From assembly GCA_035549875.1 (NCBI GenBank), contig DASZPV010000008.1:10434-74433 (forward strand): a stretch of 64,000 nt of DNA, in the 5' to 3' direction. The position numbers and the translations under genes are program-made. Within the stretch, counting starts at the first letter, position 1, and each line of letters begins with the position of its first letter. This DNA is from JAKFWI01 sp035549875 (lineage in GTDB: Bacteria; Pseudomonadota; Alphaproteobacteria; Caulobacterales; Aquidulcibacteraceae). Below, one piece after another: positions 17,084 through 26,493 of this stretch. The notes below the pieces were generated by a model, which saw only the letters and a program-made list of their open reading frames with translations, searched no databases and was not told the DNA's origin.

Positions 17084-18481
17084 ATGGCGATCGACTACCA
17101 GACCAAAATCCCCAACAACGTCGATCTATCGACCGATCGCGGCCTGCAACGCGCGCTCGAACATTGGCAGCCTGAATTCGTCAATTGGTGGAAGGAGATG
17201 GGGCCGAGCGTCCACCAGGATCGCGACGTCTATCTGCGCACCGCCACCTCGGTCGATGCCAGCGGCTGGGCCACGTTCGGCTATGTCAAAATGCCGGAAT
17301 ATCGTTGGGGCATCTTCCTGAACGATCGCGTGCCGGACCGCACGATCGGCTTCGGCGATTATCGCGGCAAGCCGGTGTGGCAGCAGGTGCCGGCCGAATA
17401 TCGTGCGCCGCTGCGTCGCCTGATCGTCACCCAGGGCGATACCGAGCCGGCGAGCGTAGAACAGCAGCGCATGCTCGCGCTGACCGCGCCGTCGCAATAC
17501 GATATGCGCAATCTGTTTCAGGTGAACGTCGAAGAGGGTCGCCACCTGTGGGCGATGGTCTATCTGCTGCACGCCTATTTCGGTCGCGATGGCCGGGAAG
17601 AGGCAGAGGAAATGCTGCACCGTCATTCGGGCAATATCGACAATCCTCGCATCCTCGGCACGTTCAATGAGCCGATCGACGACTGGTTGTCGTTCTTCAT
17701 GTTCACCTATTTCACCGACCGCGACGGCAAGTACCAGCTCAAGAGCCTCGCCGAATCCGGCTTCGATCCGCTCGCGCGGACCTGCCAGTTCATGCTGACC
17801 GAGGAAGCCCACCATATGTTCGTTGGCGAGACGGGCATTGCGCGGGTGGTAAAGCGCACGCTCGAAGAAATGCAGAAGCAATCGACCGACGATCCGGAAA
17901 AGCTCCGCAAGGCAGGCGTGATCGATTTGCCGTTGCTGCAGCGCTACATCAATTTCTGGTTCTCCTCGGCGCTCGATCTATTCGGCGCGGAAATCTCGTC
18001 GAACGCCGCGAACTATTTCGCCAACGGCCTCAAAGGCCGCCCGGACGAAGCCAGCTTCGAGGATCACGACGCCAGCGATACGATCGAAAAGATCGAAACG
18101 CCGGATGGCGCTCAGGACGTGCCGACGCGTAACGCGATGAACTACATCACCCGCGCGGCCTATATCCGCGACTGCGCCGTGGGCCTTACCCGCTGGAACC
18201 GGAACATCAAGAAAGCCGGCTTCGATTTCGAATTGACGCTCCCGGACGACAAGTTCAACCGCAAGGTCGGCCTCTGGGCTTGGGCGCAGTTTGATACCTC
18301 CGGCAAGCCGGCTACGCCGGAGATCGTCGCCGCCGCGCTGCCAAACGACAAGGACCGCGCCTACGTCAAGTCGCTGATGGTGCCGGTGACCGAGCCGGGC
18401 AAATGCGCCAACTGGATTTCCATGCCCGATCGTGGAATTAACAACAACCCGGCCGAGTTCGAATACGTGCGCGCTTCCTGA
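17084..18481 (+). CDS. boxB: Benzoyl-CoA 2,3-epoxidase subunit B (BoxB)
   Basis: A 465-residue class I di-iron epoxidase that adds one oxygen of O2 to benzoyl-CoA. The start is the ATG at 17084 with GAGGA at 17071-17075; the frame is open upstream within boxC, but only this start gives the family N-terminus 'MAIDYQTKIPNNVDLS'. Iron-ligand segments are visible at 'NVEEGRHLWAMVYLLH' (Glu and His) and 'LTEEAHHMFVGETG' (EExxH). It needs two electrons, normally supplied from NADPH through BoxA. No boxA lies in this window. Confidence 0.96.
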   Translation: MAIDYQTKIPNNVDLSTDRGLQRALEHWQPEFVNWWKEMGPSVHQDRDVYLRTATSVDASGWATFGYVKMPEYRWGIFLNDRVPDRTIGFGDYRGKPVWQQVPAEYRAPLRRLIVTQGDTEPASVEQQRMLALTAPSQYDMRNLFQVNVEEGRHLWAMVYLLHAYFGRDGREEAEEMLHRHSGNIDNPRILGTFNEPIDDWLSFFMFTYFTDRDGKYQLKSLAESGFDPLARTCQFMLTEEAHHMFVGETGIARVVKRTLEEMQKQSTDDPEKLRKAGVIDLPLLQRYINFWFSSALDLFGAEISSNAANYFANGLKGRPDEASFEDHDASDTIEKIETPDGAQDVPTRNAMNYITRAAYIRDCAVGLTRWNRNIKKAGFDFELTLPDDKFNRKVGLWAWAQFDTSGKPATPEIVAAALPNDKDRAYVKSLMVPVTEPGKCANWISMPDRGINNNPAEFEYVRAS

Positions 18482-18518
18482 CGCGAACGAGACCTCCGGC
18501 CGGGCGATAGGAAGCGCC

Positions 18519-20084
18519 GTGCCGGATTGTCGAACCGCGCGAACCATCGAGGATATGCCCGCGCTCTACAACGCGGCGGCGGATATTCTCGGCGGCAATC
18601 TACAAGCCGGCCGCGCCGATAAAGTCGCGGTCATCGACGGTGTGGGCGAGACGACTTACGGTGCGCTCGCCGCGCATGTTGATCGCATGACCAACGCGCT
18701 GCACGCGGCTGGCCTCCAGCGCGGCCAACGGCTCTTGCTTTGCCTGCTGGACAGCGTGGCGTTTCCAATTGCGTTTCTAGGCGCGATCAAGGCCGGCATC
18801 GTTCCCGTGCCGCTCAACACGATGTTGCCCAGCGAGGATTATCGGTGGCTGTTGAGCGATAGCGAAGCAAATGCCGTGTTCGTCAGCGCCGCGCTCGCCC
18901 CGCAATGGGAAGCCATTCGGGCAAGCCGGCCCGACGTGCAATTCTTCAGTGACGGCGCGCCCGGGTGGGCCGATTTCCGCGCGCGCGCCGCCCAAGCGCC
19001 TGCGCACGCCGAAGCCGCGCAAACGCGGCGCGATGATGTCGCATTCTGGCTTTATTCGTCCGGTTCGACCGGCAAGCCGAAAGGCGTCGTGCATCGCCAA
19101 TCGTCTATGCGCCTCACGGCCAATCTCTACGCGCTGGGCGTCGCAGGCTATCGCGAGACGGACGTCGTGCTCTCGGTCGCGAAATTGTTCTTCGCCTATG
19201 GGCTGGGCAATGCCTTGACCTTTCCGTTCGCGGCGGGCGCGACGGCCGTGCTGTTTGAAGGCCGCGCCACGCCTGAGCCGATCAACGCTCTATTACGCAG
19301 ACACGGCGTAACGATCCTCGGCGGCGTGCCGACGTTTTTCGCCAACTGGCTCGCGCATGATGGCGGCCCCAAGCGCGGGGATATGCCCTCTCTGCGCTTG
19401 GCGACCTCAGCGGGCGAGGCGCTGCCGGCCCACCTTGGTCAGGCCGTGCATGACCGGCTCGGCATAGACGTGCTCGATGGCCTCGGCTCGACCGAGATGC
19501 TCCACATCTTCATTTCGCAACAGCCGGGCCAGGTTCGCTACGGCTGCACCGGAAAGGTCGTGCCCGGCTATGAAGCGCGCATCATCGCCGACGATGGAAC
19601 GCCGGCGCTCGCGGGCGCGCACGGCGAATTGCAGGTGAAGGGGCCGACCAGCGCCAGCCTGTATTGGCGCAATCCGGAAAAGACAGCGGCGACCTTCGTC
19701 GGCGAATGGACGCGCACCGGCGATCAATATGTGTGCGACGAAGAAGGCTGGTATTCCTGCGTTGGCCGGCGCGACGACATGATGAAGGTTGGGGGCATCT
19801 ACGTTTCGCCGCTGGAAGTGGAAGAAGCGCTCGCCTGCCACGCCTGCGTGCTTGAAGCCGCCGTTGTTCCCGCTCCCGACGAAGACGGCCTGATCAAGCC
19901 GAAAGCGTATATCGTGTTGAAGCAGGGCTTCGCCCCAGGCGATGGCCTCGAAGCCGAACTCAAGGCGCATGTGAAGGCGCGTCTCGCGCCATACAAATAT
20001 CCACGCTGGTTCGCTTTTGTCAGAGCGCTGCCGCGCACGCCGACCGGTAAATTGCAGCGTTTCAAATTGCGTGACGCCTTATGA
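18519..20084 (+). CDS. Benzoate-CoA ligase
   Basis: A roughly 521-residue AMP-forming acyl-CoA synthetase that activates benzoate with ATP and CoA, the entry step of the box pathway. Motifs: 'YSSGSTGKPKGVVHRQ' (P-loop), 'LGSTEMLHIFIS' and 'WTRTGDQY', 'GRRDDMMKVGG', and the C-terminal 'PRTPTGKLQR' with the catalytic Lys. The family element 'YNAAADILGGNLQAGRADKVAVID' (split near residues 17-40) identifies the benzoate group. I prefer the GTG at 18519, which has AGGA five to six bases upstream; the ATG at 18555 has its GAGGA too close. The end overlaps the next gene by 4 bp. Confidence 0.9.
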   Translation: MPDCRTARTIEDMPALYNAAADILGGNLQAGRADKVAVIDGVGETTYGALAAHVDRMTNALHAAGLQRGQRLLLCLLDSVAFPIAFLGAIKAGIVPVPLNTMLPSEDYRWLLSDSEANAVFVSAALAPQWEAIRASRPDVQFFSDGAPGWADFRARAAQAPAHAEAAQTRRDDVAFWLYSSGSTGKPKGVVHRQSSMRLTANLYALGVAGYRETDVVLSVAKLFFAYGLGNALTFPFAAGATAVLFEGRATPEPINALLRRHGVTILGGVPTFFANWLAHDGGPKRGDMPSLRLATSAGEALPAHLGQAVHDRLGIDVLDGLGSTEMLHIFISQQPGQVRYGCTGKVVPGYEARIIADDGTPALAGAHGELQVKGPTSASLYWRNPEKTAATFVGEWTRTGDQYVCDEEGWYSCVGRRDDMMKVGGIYVSPLEVEEALACHACVLEAAVVPAPDEDGLIKPKAYIVLKQGFAPGDGLEAELKAHVKARLAPYKYPRWFAFVRALPRTPTGKLQRFKLRDAL

Positions 20085-20851
20085 TGCTGGTCGTCGAGGG
20101 CGTCGAACTTGAAGTGCAGGACTGGGGCGAGGGCGAGGAAACGATCCTGTTGCTGCATGAAGGGCTGGGCTCAGTCTCCCACTGGCGCGATTTTCCCGAG
20201 CGGCTGGCGGCGGCGACGGGCGCGCGCGTGATCGCCTGGTCGCGCCAGGGGCACGGGCGGTCGCAAAAACTGAACGCGGGCCGCGACCCCGATTACATGC
20301 ACATCGAGGCTGAACGCATCGGCCCGTTGCTCAATGCGCTGAACGTGAGGCGCGCCCATCTGTTCGGGCAGAGCGACGGCGCCTCGATCGCGCTCCTCGC
20401 GGCGGCCATGCTGCCGGACCGCGTCGAAACCATGATCCTCGAAGCGCCGCACGTGCTGGTCGAGCAGATCACCTATGACAGCATCGCCGAGGCCAGGCAG
20501 ATTTATCTGACCACCGATCTGCCCCGCAAACTCGCCCGCCATCACGCCGACGTTGATCATATTTTCTGGATGTGGAACGACATCTGGCTCGACCCGCGCT
20601 TTCGCAACTGGAACATCGAGGCCGTCCTTCCGGCGATCCGCGCCCCGGCGCTGATGATCCAGGGGCTGGACGATGAATACGGCACGCTCGACCAGTTGCG
20701 CCGCATCGCCGCGATCCTACCTGAAACAGAGACGCTGCTTTTGGAACGGTGCAAGCACGCCCCGCATCGCGACCAGCCCGAAGCGGTCTTGAATGCGACG
20801 GCGAAATTTCTCAAACAACACGCCCGGCAAGGTGCATTGGACAAAGTATGA
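20081..20851 (+). CDS. Alpha/beta-hydrolase in the box operon
   Basis: A 256-residue alpha/beta-hydrolase with 'LLLHEGLGSVSHWRDFP' (oxyanion region, HEG in place of HGxG), nucleophile elbow GQSDGAS with Ser at about 109, an acid in 'QGLDDEYGT' and His in 'KHAPHRDQP'. Hydrolases of this kind often sit in box gene clusters and may act as a thioesterase or lactonase that recycles dead-end CoA esters; the substrate is not known. Four-base overlaps with both neighbours show it is translated within the operon. Confidence 0.82.
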   Translation: MMLVVEGVELEVQDWGEGEETILLLHEGLGSVSHWRDFPERLAAATGARVIAWSRQGHGRSQKLNAGRDPDYMHIEAERIGPLLNALNVRRAHLFGQSDGASIALLAAAMLPDRVETMILEAPHVLVEQITYDSIAEARQIYLTTDLPRKLARHHADVDHIFWMWNDIWLDPRFRNWNIEAVLPAIRAPALMIQGLDDEYGTLDQLRRIAAILPETETLLLERCKHAPHRDQPEAVLNATAKFLKQHARQGALDKV

Positions 20852-22047
20852 GCGAAGCTTTCATCTGCGATGCGATCAGAACGCCAATCGGACGCTATGG
20901 CGGGGCGCTGGCGGGCGTCCGGGCCGACGATCTGGCCGCTATCCCCATCAAGGCGCTGGCCGAACGTAACAAGGGCGTCGACTGGGGCGCCGTGGATGAT
21001 GTCATTTTCGGCTGCGCCAACCAGGCCGGCGAGGATAACCGCAATGTCGCGCGCATGGCCCTGCTTCTGGCCGGGCTGCCTGAAAGCGTGCCGGGCGCCA
21101 CCGTCAACCGGCTTTGCGGCTCGGGCCTCAACGCCGTATCGATCGCCGCGCGCGCAATCCGCGCCGGCGAAGCCGATCTCGTCATCGCCGGCGGCGTCGA
21201 ATCGATGACGCGCGCACCCTTCGTCATGGGCAAGGCCGATGCGCCATTTTCCCGCACCGCCGAGATTTACGACACGACGATCGGCTGGCGTTTCGTCAAC
21301 CCGCTGATGAAGGCGCAATACGGCGTAGATTCGATGCCCGAGACCGGGGAGAACGTCGCCGTCGATTTCCAGATCACCCGCGCCGATCAGGACGCTTTTG
21401 CGTTCCGCAGCCAGCAGCGCGCCGCCGCGGCGCAGGCAAACGGGCGCCTCGCCGCTGAAATCACGCCGGTGCGGGTGAAGCAGAAGAAGGGTGAAATCGT
21501 CGTCGATCGCGACGAGCATCCGCGCGAGACGAGCCTGGAGGCGCTTGCGGCGTTGAAGCCGATCGTCCGCGCCGGCGGCACCATTACAGCCGGCAACGCC
21601 TCGGGCGTCAATGATGGCGCGGCGGCGATCATCCTCGCGTCCGAAGCAGCGGTAAAGAAACATGGCCTCACGCCGCGCGCGCGCTTTGTGTCCGGCGGTG
21701 AAGCAGGCGTGGCGCCGCGCATCATGGGGATCGGCCCGGCGCCCGCTTCGCTGAAGGCGCTGGCGAAAGGGGGGCTCAAGATTGGCGACATGAACGTGAT
21801 CGAACTCAACGAAGCGTTCGCTTCGCAAGGATTGGCCACGTTGCGCCAACTCGGCGTGGCTGACGATGCGCCGCACGTAAATCCCAATGGCGGCGCCATC
21901 GCGCTCGGCCATCCGCTCGGCATGTCCGGCGCGCGGCTGGTGCTGACCGCGACGGAGGAATTGTCGCAAAAGGGCGGGCGTTATGCGCTGTGCACGATGT
22001 GCATCGGCGTCGGCCAGGGCATCGCCGCTGTGATCGAGCGCGTTTGA
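20848..22047 (+). CDS. pcaF: 3-oxoadipyl-CoA/beta-ketoadipyl-CoA thiolase
   Basis: A 399-residue thiolase catalysing the final step, 3-oxoadipyl-CoA plus CoA to succinyl-CoA and acetyl-CoA. The nucleophile Cys is in 'NRLCGSGLNAVS', the catalytic His in 'GGAIALGHPLGMSGAR' and the second Cys in 'CTMCIGVGQG'. The family start 'AFICDAIRTPIGRYGGAL' and the 'ESMTRAPFVMGKA' loop are typical of PcaF/PaaJ rather than acetoacetyl-CoA thiolases. It starts inside the stop of the hydrolase gene (ATGA) and its own stop overlaps the start of the dehydrogenase gene. Confidence 0.93.
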   Translation: MSEAFICDAIRTPIGRYGGALAGVRADDLAAIPIKALAERNKGVDWGAVDDVIFGCANQAGEDNRNVARMALLLAGLPESVPGATVNRLCGSGLNAVSIAARAIRAGEADLVIAGGVESMTRAPFVMGKADAPFSRTAEIYDTTIGWRFVNPLMKAQYGVDSMPETGENVAVDFQITRADQDAFAFRSQQRAAAAQANGRLAAEITPVRVKQKKGEIVVDRDEHPRETSLEALAALKPIVRAGGTITAGNASGVNDGAAAIILASEAAVKKHGLTPRARFVSGGEAGVAPRIMGIGPAPASLKALAKGGLKIGDMNVIELNEAFASQGLATLRQLGVADDAPHVNPNGGAIALGHPLGMSGARLVLTATEELSQKGGRYALCTMCIGVGQGIAAVIERV

Positions 22048-23420
22048 TGCTGAATTCAGAAACCGTCGTCGGCGTATGCGGCGCGGGCGCGATGGGCGCT
22101 GGGATAGCGCAGGTCGCGGCGCAGGCAGGACATCGCGTCATCGTGCTCGACCAGGATGAAGCAGCGCTTGGCCGTGGTCGCGATGGCATCGCGCAAGGCC
22201 TCGCCGGCCAGGTCAAGCGCGGCAAGCTCACAGAAGAAGAATCAAGTGCAATCCAGCGGCGGCTTAGCTGGACGATGGATGTCGGCGCATTGAGTCCGTG
22301 CGGTCTTGTGATCGAAGCGATCGTCGAAAATCCCGCTGTCAAAACTAAATTGTTTCAATCGCTGGAAGCGGTGACGGACGCCAACGCCGTGCTGGCGACC
22401 AACACGTCCTCGCTTTCAGTGACTGAGATCGCCAAGGGCCTTGCGCGTCCGGCGCACTTTCTCGGCCTACATTTCTTCAATCCGGCCCCGGTGATGAAAT
22501 TGGTCGAAGTCATTTCCGGCGCGCAGACCGATCCGAAGATCGCCGCCGAAAGTTTCGCGCTGATGCAAAGATGGGGCAAGCTCGCGGCCTCCGCGCGCGA
22601 TGTGCCCGGCTTCATCGTCAACCGTGTTGCGCGTCCCTATTACAGCGAAGGCTGGCGTGCGCTGGAAGAAGGCGCGGCGGACGCGGCGACGATCGATTTT
22701 CTCTACCGGGATTTGGCCGGCTTCCGCATGGGCCCGCTCGAACTGGGCGACGTGATCGGCCACGACATAAACTACACCGCCGCCAAGACTATCTTCGACG
22801 CCTATGGCGGCAAAACACGGTTCAAACCGTCGCCGTTGCAGGCCGAGCATCTGGCGAAAAAACAACTCGGCCGCAAAACCGGGCGGGGCGTTTACGATTA
22901 CGCCGAGGGCGCCGCCAAGCCCGCCATGCGCTTCGCCGAAACCGATTCGCCGCTGGCGGATGATGGCATAGTCTTCATGCAAAGCGATGGGCGCACAGCA
23001 AAGGCCGTATCCGAGAGCACGGGCAAGCCGGCAGCCGTGTTCGATTTCGCTACGCCCGCGGCCACCGCGATTGCGTTCGCGCCGTCTTCCGATGAAGCAC
23101 GCCGCGCCGCGATCACGCATGCGGCTCGCGCAGGAAAAAAGGCCGTCGAACTTGCCGATCGCCCCGGCCTGCTGGTGTTTCGCACGCTGCTGCAATTGGC
23201 CAATGCCGCGGGAGACGCGGCGGCCGACGATGTCGCCTCGCCCGAGGCGATCGATCTGGCGCTGCTCAACGGCGTCAATTATCCGTTCGGTCCGTTGCAA
23301 TGGGCGAACGAGCATTCTTTACCGCGCGTGGTCGCGGCGCTGAACGCGATTGCCGATGCAACCGGCGATGCGATGTATCGGCCCAGCTCGTATTTCGTTG
23401 AAAAGGCAGGCCAGGCATGA
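22047..23420 (+). CDS. paaH: 3-hydroxyacyl-CoA (3-hydroxyadipyl-CoA) dehydrogenase, PaaH-type
   Basis: A 457-residue NAD-dependent dehydrogenase. The Rossmann motif is 'VGVCGAGAMGAGIAQVAAQAG' (split near residues 8-28), followed by the signature 'LATNTSSLSVTEIAKGLARP', catalytic His/Glu in 'GLHFFNPAPVMKLVEVI', and two C-terminal 3HCDH repeats (about 185-280 and 385-457), as in PaaH/PaaC. The start at 22047 shares one base with the thiolase stop. It oxidises 3-hydroxyadipyl-CoA to 3-oxoadipyl-CoA, the thiolase substrate. Confidence 0.92.
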   Translation: MLNSETVVGVCGAGAMGAGIAQVAAQAGHRVIVLDQDEAALGRGRDGIAQGLAGQVKRGKLTEEESSAIQRRLSWTMDVGALSPCGLVIEAIVENPAVKTKLFQSLEAVTDANAVLATNTSSLSVTEIAKGLARPAHFLGLHFFNPAPVMKLVEVISGAQTDPKIAAESFALMQRWGKLAASARDVPGFIVNRVARPYYSEGWRALEEGAADAATIDFLYRDLAGFRMGPLELGDVIGHDINYTAAKTIFDAYGGKTRFKPSPLQAEHLAKKQLGRKTGRGVYDYAEGAAKPAMRFAETDSPLADDGIVFMQSDGRTAKAVSESTGKPAAVFDFATPAATAIAFAPSSDEARRAAITHAARAGKKAVELADRPGLLVFRTLLQLANAAGDAAADDVASPEAIDLALLNGVNYPFGPLQWANEHSLPRVVAALNAIADATGDAMYRPSSYFVEKAGQA

Positions 23421-24193
23421 GCGAGCCGCTGATCGTCGTTACTACCCCTGCCGAAGGCGTCAGCCAGATCCGGATCAACCGGCCGGACAAGCGCAACGCA
23501 CTCGATACGCCGACGGCGCGGATGGTCGCCGAAGCGCTCGCTGCAAATGACGCCAACGAGTCCGTGCGCGTCACAATCATTACGGGGGGTGACAAGATTT
23601 TCGTTGCCGGCGCCGATCTCAACGAGATGGCGACGAAAACCGGCGCCGAAGCGCTCTGCGATCCCCGCGTCGGGTTCTGGAAGGCGATCCGCGTCGTACG
23701 CAAGCCGATCATAGCCGCGGTCGAAGGCTGGTGCCTCGGCGCCGGCAATGAACTGCTGATGTGCTGCGATATCGCGGTGGCTTCGCGCGAGGCGAAATTC
23801 GGTCAGCCGGAAACCAATCTCGGCATCATGCCCGGCGCCGGCGGGGCCGCGGTGCTGCCGCGCCTGGTCGGCCGGTCGCTGGCGATGAAGATGGTGTTGC
23901 TCGGAACGCCGATCACCGCCGAGGAGGCGCGCGCCGCCGGCCTCGTCGCCGAACTGTGCGAGCCGGGCGGTGCGACGGCGCGTGCGGTGGAATTGGCCAG
24001 CCAGCTTGCGGCCCGCGCGCCGCTGGCGATCCAAAGCGCCAAGGCCGTCGTCAACGCCACGTTCGAATTGCCCCTGTCGCAGCATTACGAGGCCGAGCGC
24101 GCCGCCTTCGCCGCCCTGCTGGACAGCGAGGACAAGACCGAGGGCGTGGCGGCGTTTCTGGAACGGCGCACGCCAGTCTGGCGTGGGAAATAG
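23417..24193 (+). CDS. paaF: 2,3-dehydroadipyl-CoA hydratase (PaaF-type enoyl-CoA hydratase)
   Basis: A 258-residue crotonase-family hydratase. 'AGADLNEMA' and 'EGWCLGAGNELLMCCDIAVAS' form the CoA and oxyanion site, and 'FGQPETNLGIMPGAGGAAVLPRLVG' (split near 130-153) supplies the catalytic Glu pair region. It is the last gene of the box operon, overlapping paaH by 4 bp, and gives 3-hydroxyadipyl-CoA. With the PaaG-like isomerase on the other strand it completes the lower route. Confidence 0.92.
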   Translation: MSEPLIVVTTPAEGVSQIRINRPDKRNALDTPTARMVAEALAANDANESVRVTIITGGDKIFVAGADLNEMATKTGAEALCDPRVGFWKAIRVVRKPIIAAVEGWCLGAGNELLMCCDIAVASREAKFGQPETNLGIMPGAGGAAVLPRLVGRSLAMKMVLLGTPITAEEARAAGLVAELCEPGGATARAVELASQLAARAPLAIQSAKAVVNATFELPLSQHYEAERAAFAALLDSEDKTEGVAAFLERRTPVWRGK

Positions 24194-24329
24194 CCCCTCA
24201 AGCCTGAAAGGCGTGGGCCATTGTGCCGCCGCGGACTGCAGCAGACTGTTGGAGTGCTACACTAAACCGCTTGTAAGGTCTTTCTACCGCCGGTCAGGTC
24301 GGCTATCAACGAGGGGGCCTACTCGGGGG

Positions 24330-26492
24330 ATGGGTATGCGACGCATAAAACGTGCGGCTTTTGGGGGCCTGAGGTCCCGGATTATTGGTCTGCTGGCGGG
24401 GGCGGCGGTCGTGACCGCCTGCCAGTCTGTCTGGGCCCCAGCGGATGCCGCGCCTAAGGCCCCGAAGCCGTTGGTTTTTTCAAGCCCGGCCAAGGATTGC
24501 TTCCGCGATCCGCACGAACTGGTCGATCTGGATTCGCTGCCGGCCGCCGATCGCGCGATTGACGCGGCGGCCACGTGCGAGAGAGAGGCTTTAAACAAGA
24601 AGAACGGGCGCGACGTAGAAAACTCCTACGCGCGGTTTTTCGCCGCCAAGGCGATGCGGATCATCTACGAGCGCCAGCCCAACCTCGATCCCGGCAGCCA
24701 GATGCTCAAGGAAGCCGAGCGTTTGTTCACCGCCGCATCGAGCGCCAATCCGAAACTCGTCGAAGGCCGTCTGGAACTCGCCCGGGTTCATCGGCTGCAG
24801 GCCCGGTTTGACGTTGCCGATCAAGAGCTTAATGAGATCGACCGCTCCGGCGCCGGCGGTGAAAGCGCGGGCGTGCTGTTCGAGCACGCGATGGCGATCA
24901 TCGGCAATATCGAGCGGGGCGGCGGCGCCAGACGCGCCAGCGGTTTCGGCGGCGCCGGCGGCGCCCCGGACAATCGCGACGCGATCCAGGCCCAACGCGT
25001 CACCGCGCTCGGCTATCTCCGCAATATCCGTCCGCAGGATGCGTTCGGTGATCAATATGTGCGCTTCCGCGCACCGCTCGAATTGGCCAGACTCGCCAAC
25101 GATCTCGGCGAGACGGTGATGAAAACGCTGCCGGCGACCACCGGGAACGTCGAGCAGGCGCAGAGCCGCTTTGTTGATGCGCGCCAGGCGGTGGAGCAAT
25201 TGCGCGGACAGGGCCGCTGGGACGCCGAGTGGCAGAAGCTCAGCCCGCGAATCTACTTCAATCTCGGGCGGGCGAATTTGCGCATGTCCGGCATTCTGAG
25301 AAATCCGGAAAGCGACAATGCGGAATGCGCGCCGAGCCGGCCTGGCCGGCCCGTCGATAGCCAGTCGGCGCGTGCGCTCTCTGAGGCGGAAGCCAATTTC
25401 AGCCTCGCCGCCGCCGCCGGCGATGCGTCTTGGGGGCTGGGTTGCGTGAAGATGGCGCGCGGCGATGTCACCGGCGCCCTGCAGAACTTCCAGGCGGCGA
25501 TCGCCCAGCCTTCCGCCAATTCCGCGCTCGATCCGTGGGACGCCTATCTCGGGCAGGCGCGCGCTCAGGCCGCGCTGGGACGCATCCCTGATGCGGTGGC
25601 CAGTTATGAGCGCGCCCTGGCGCAAAATCCGGCGGGCTCGACTACCTCGCAGGTGCAGATGGAACTCGCCCAAACGCTCACGGAAGCGGGCCGCAAGCAG
25701 GAGGCGCTCGATCGTATCGCAAAAGTGCTGCAGACGCCGGCGAGCGCGAAGGATCGGTTCGATCCGAAATATGATCCCGCGCAATACCAAAACCCGGAAG
25801 CCTATATTCAGCGCGCGCTGATCTGGATTCCGGCGCTAGGCCGCAATGTCGACGGCACGGTTGATGTCGCCCCCGGCGCCGACGTCTATCATGCGCGGCT
25901 CAATCTTGAGGAAGCTGCGGCTCTCGGCGGGCTGGTGCCTGGCAGGGCCTCTTATATGCTCAGCCTCCTCGAACAGAGCCAGGGGCGGGCGACCGCGGCG
26001 GTACAGGCCGCTGACGACGCCGTGCAGGCCGACCGCAGCCAGGCGCGCTATCGGCGTCAGGCCTGCCTGATGCGCATCCGGTTCTGGACGGAACTCACCA
26101 CCACGCTGAGGGAGCGCGGCGCGCTGCATTGCGCCGCCGGAACAACCGAAAACGCCTACGACGCAGCCGAGCAGTTTCTCTTTCAGGGCATGTTCCACAT
26201 GCGCGGCACGTTTCCACCGGCGACCGGCGGCGAACAAACTCGCGCGTGGGGCGATGCGCTCAACGCATTTACGCTGGGAATCAATCGTCTGGGCGATCCA
26301 GGCGATGTTCCCGCGCGCCTTCAGTTGAGGGCGCGTTTGGCCCGGGGTCAGAATGACGCCCTGGTATGTGGCGGTTACAGAAACGCAACCGACGCCATCG
26401 CCGCTCCGCGCGGCGAAGCGAAAGATGCGGCGATGGCCGATGATTTTTTCAAGGCCTATGGGCTGGCGCTCTGCGCGCCGAGGAGATCCTGA
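24330..26492 (+). CDS. TPR-containing lipoprotein of unknown function
   Basis: A 720-residue protein with basic N-end, hydrophobic stretch and lipobox V-T-A-C (cysteine about residue 31), so probably a lipid-anchored envelope protein. The mature part is helical with TPR-like units, for example 'ALGRIPDAVASYERALAQNP' and 'GDVTGALQNFQAAIAQP', and a Gly-rich break around 'GGGARRASGFGGAGGAP'. Two starts are possible (24330 and 24336); the second has GGGGA five bases upstream. It begins a four-gene set with two small membrane proteins and a TerB-like protein. I do not recognise an orthologue with known function; a scaffold for an envelope complex is a reasonable guess. Confidence 0.75.
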   Translation: MGMRRIKRAAFGGLRSRIIGLLAGAAVVTACQSVWAPADAAPKAPKPLVFSSPAKDCFRDPHELVDLDSLPAADRAIDAAATCEREALNKKNGRDVENSYARFFAAKAMRIIYERQPNLDPGSQMLKEAERLFTAASSANPKLVEGRLELARVHRLQARFDVADQELNEIDRSGAGGESAGVLFEHAMAIIGNIERGGGARRASGFGGAGGAPDNRDAIQAQRVTALGYLRNIRPQDAFGDQYVRFRAPLELARLANDLGETVMKTLPATTGNVEQAQSRFVDARQAVEQLRGQGRWDAEWQKLSPRIYFNLGRANLRMSGILRNPESDNAECAPSRPGRPVDSQSARALSEAEANFSLAAAAGDASWGLGCVKMARGDVTGALQNFQAAIAQPSANSALDPWDAYLGQARAQAALGRIPDAVASYERALAQNPAGSTTSQVQMELAQTLTEAGRKQEALDRIAKVLQTPASAKDRFDPKYDPAQYQNPEAYIQRALIWIPALGRNVDGTVDVAPGADVYHARLNLEEAAALGGLVPGRASYMLSLLEQSQGRATAAVQAADDAVQADRSQARYRRQACLMRIRFWTELTTTLRERGALHCAAGTTENAYDAAEQFLFQGMFHMRGTFPPATGGEQTRAWGDALNAFTLGINRLGDPGDVPARLQLRARLARGQNDALVCGGYRNATDAIAAPRGEAKDAAMADDFFKAYGLALCAPRRS

Positions 26493-26493
26493 T

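Noticed and set aside
15175..17085. A 636-codon open frame on the minus strand across boxC
   Set aside because: It is antisense to a clear boxC, its translation is Arg/His/Ala-rich without domain signs, and long antisense frames are common in GC-rich codon-biased DNA.
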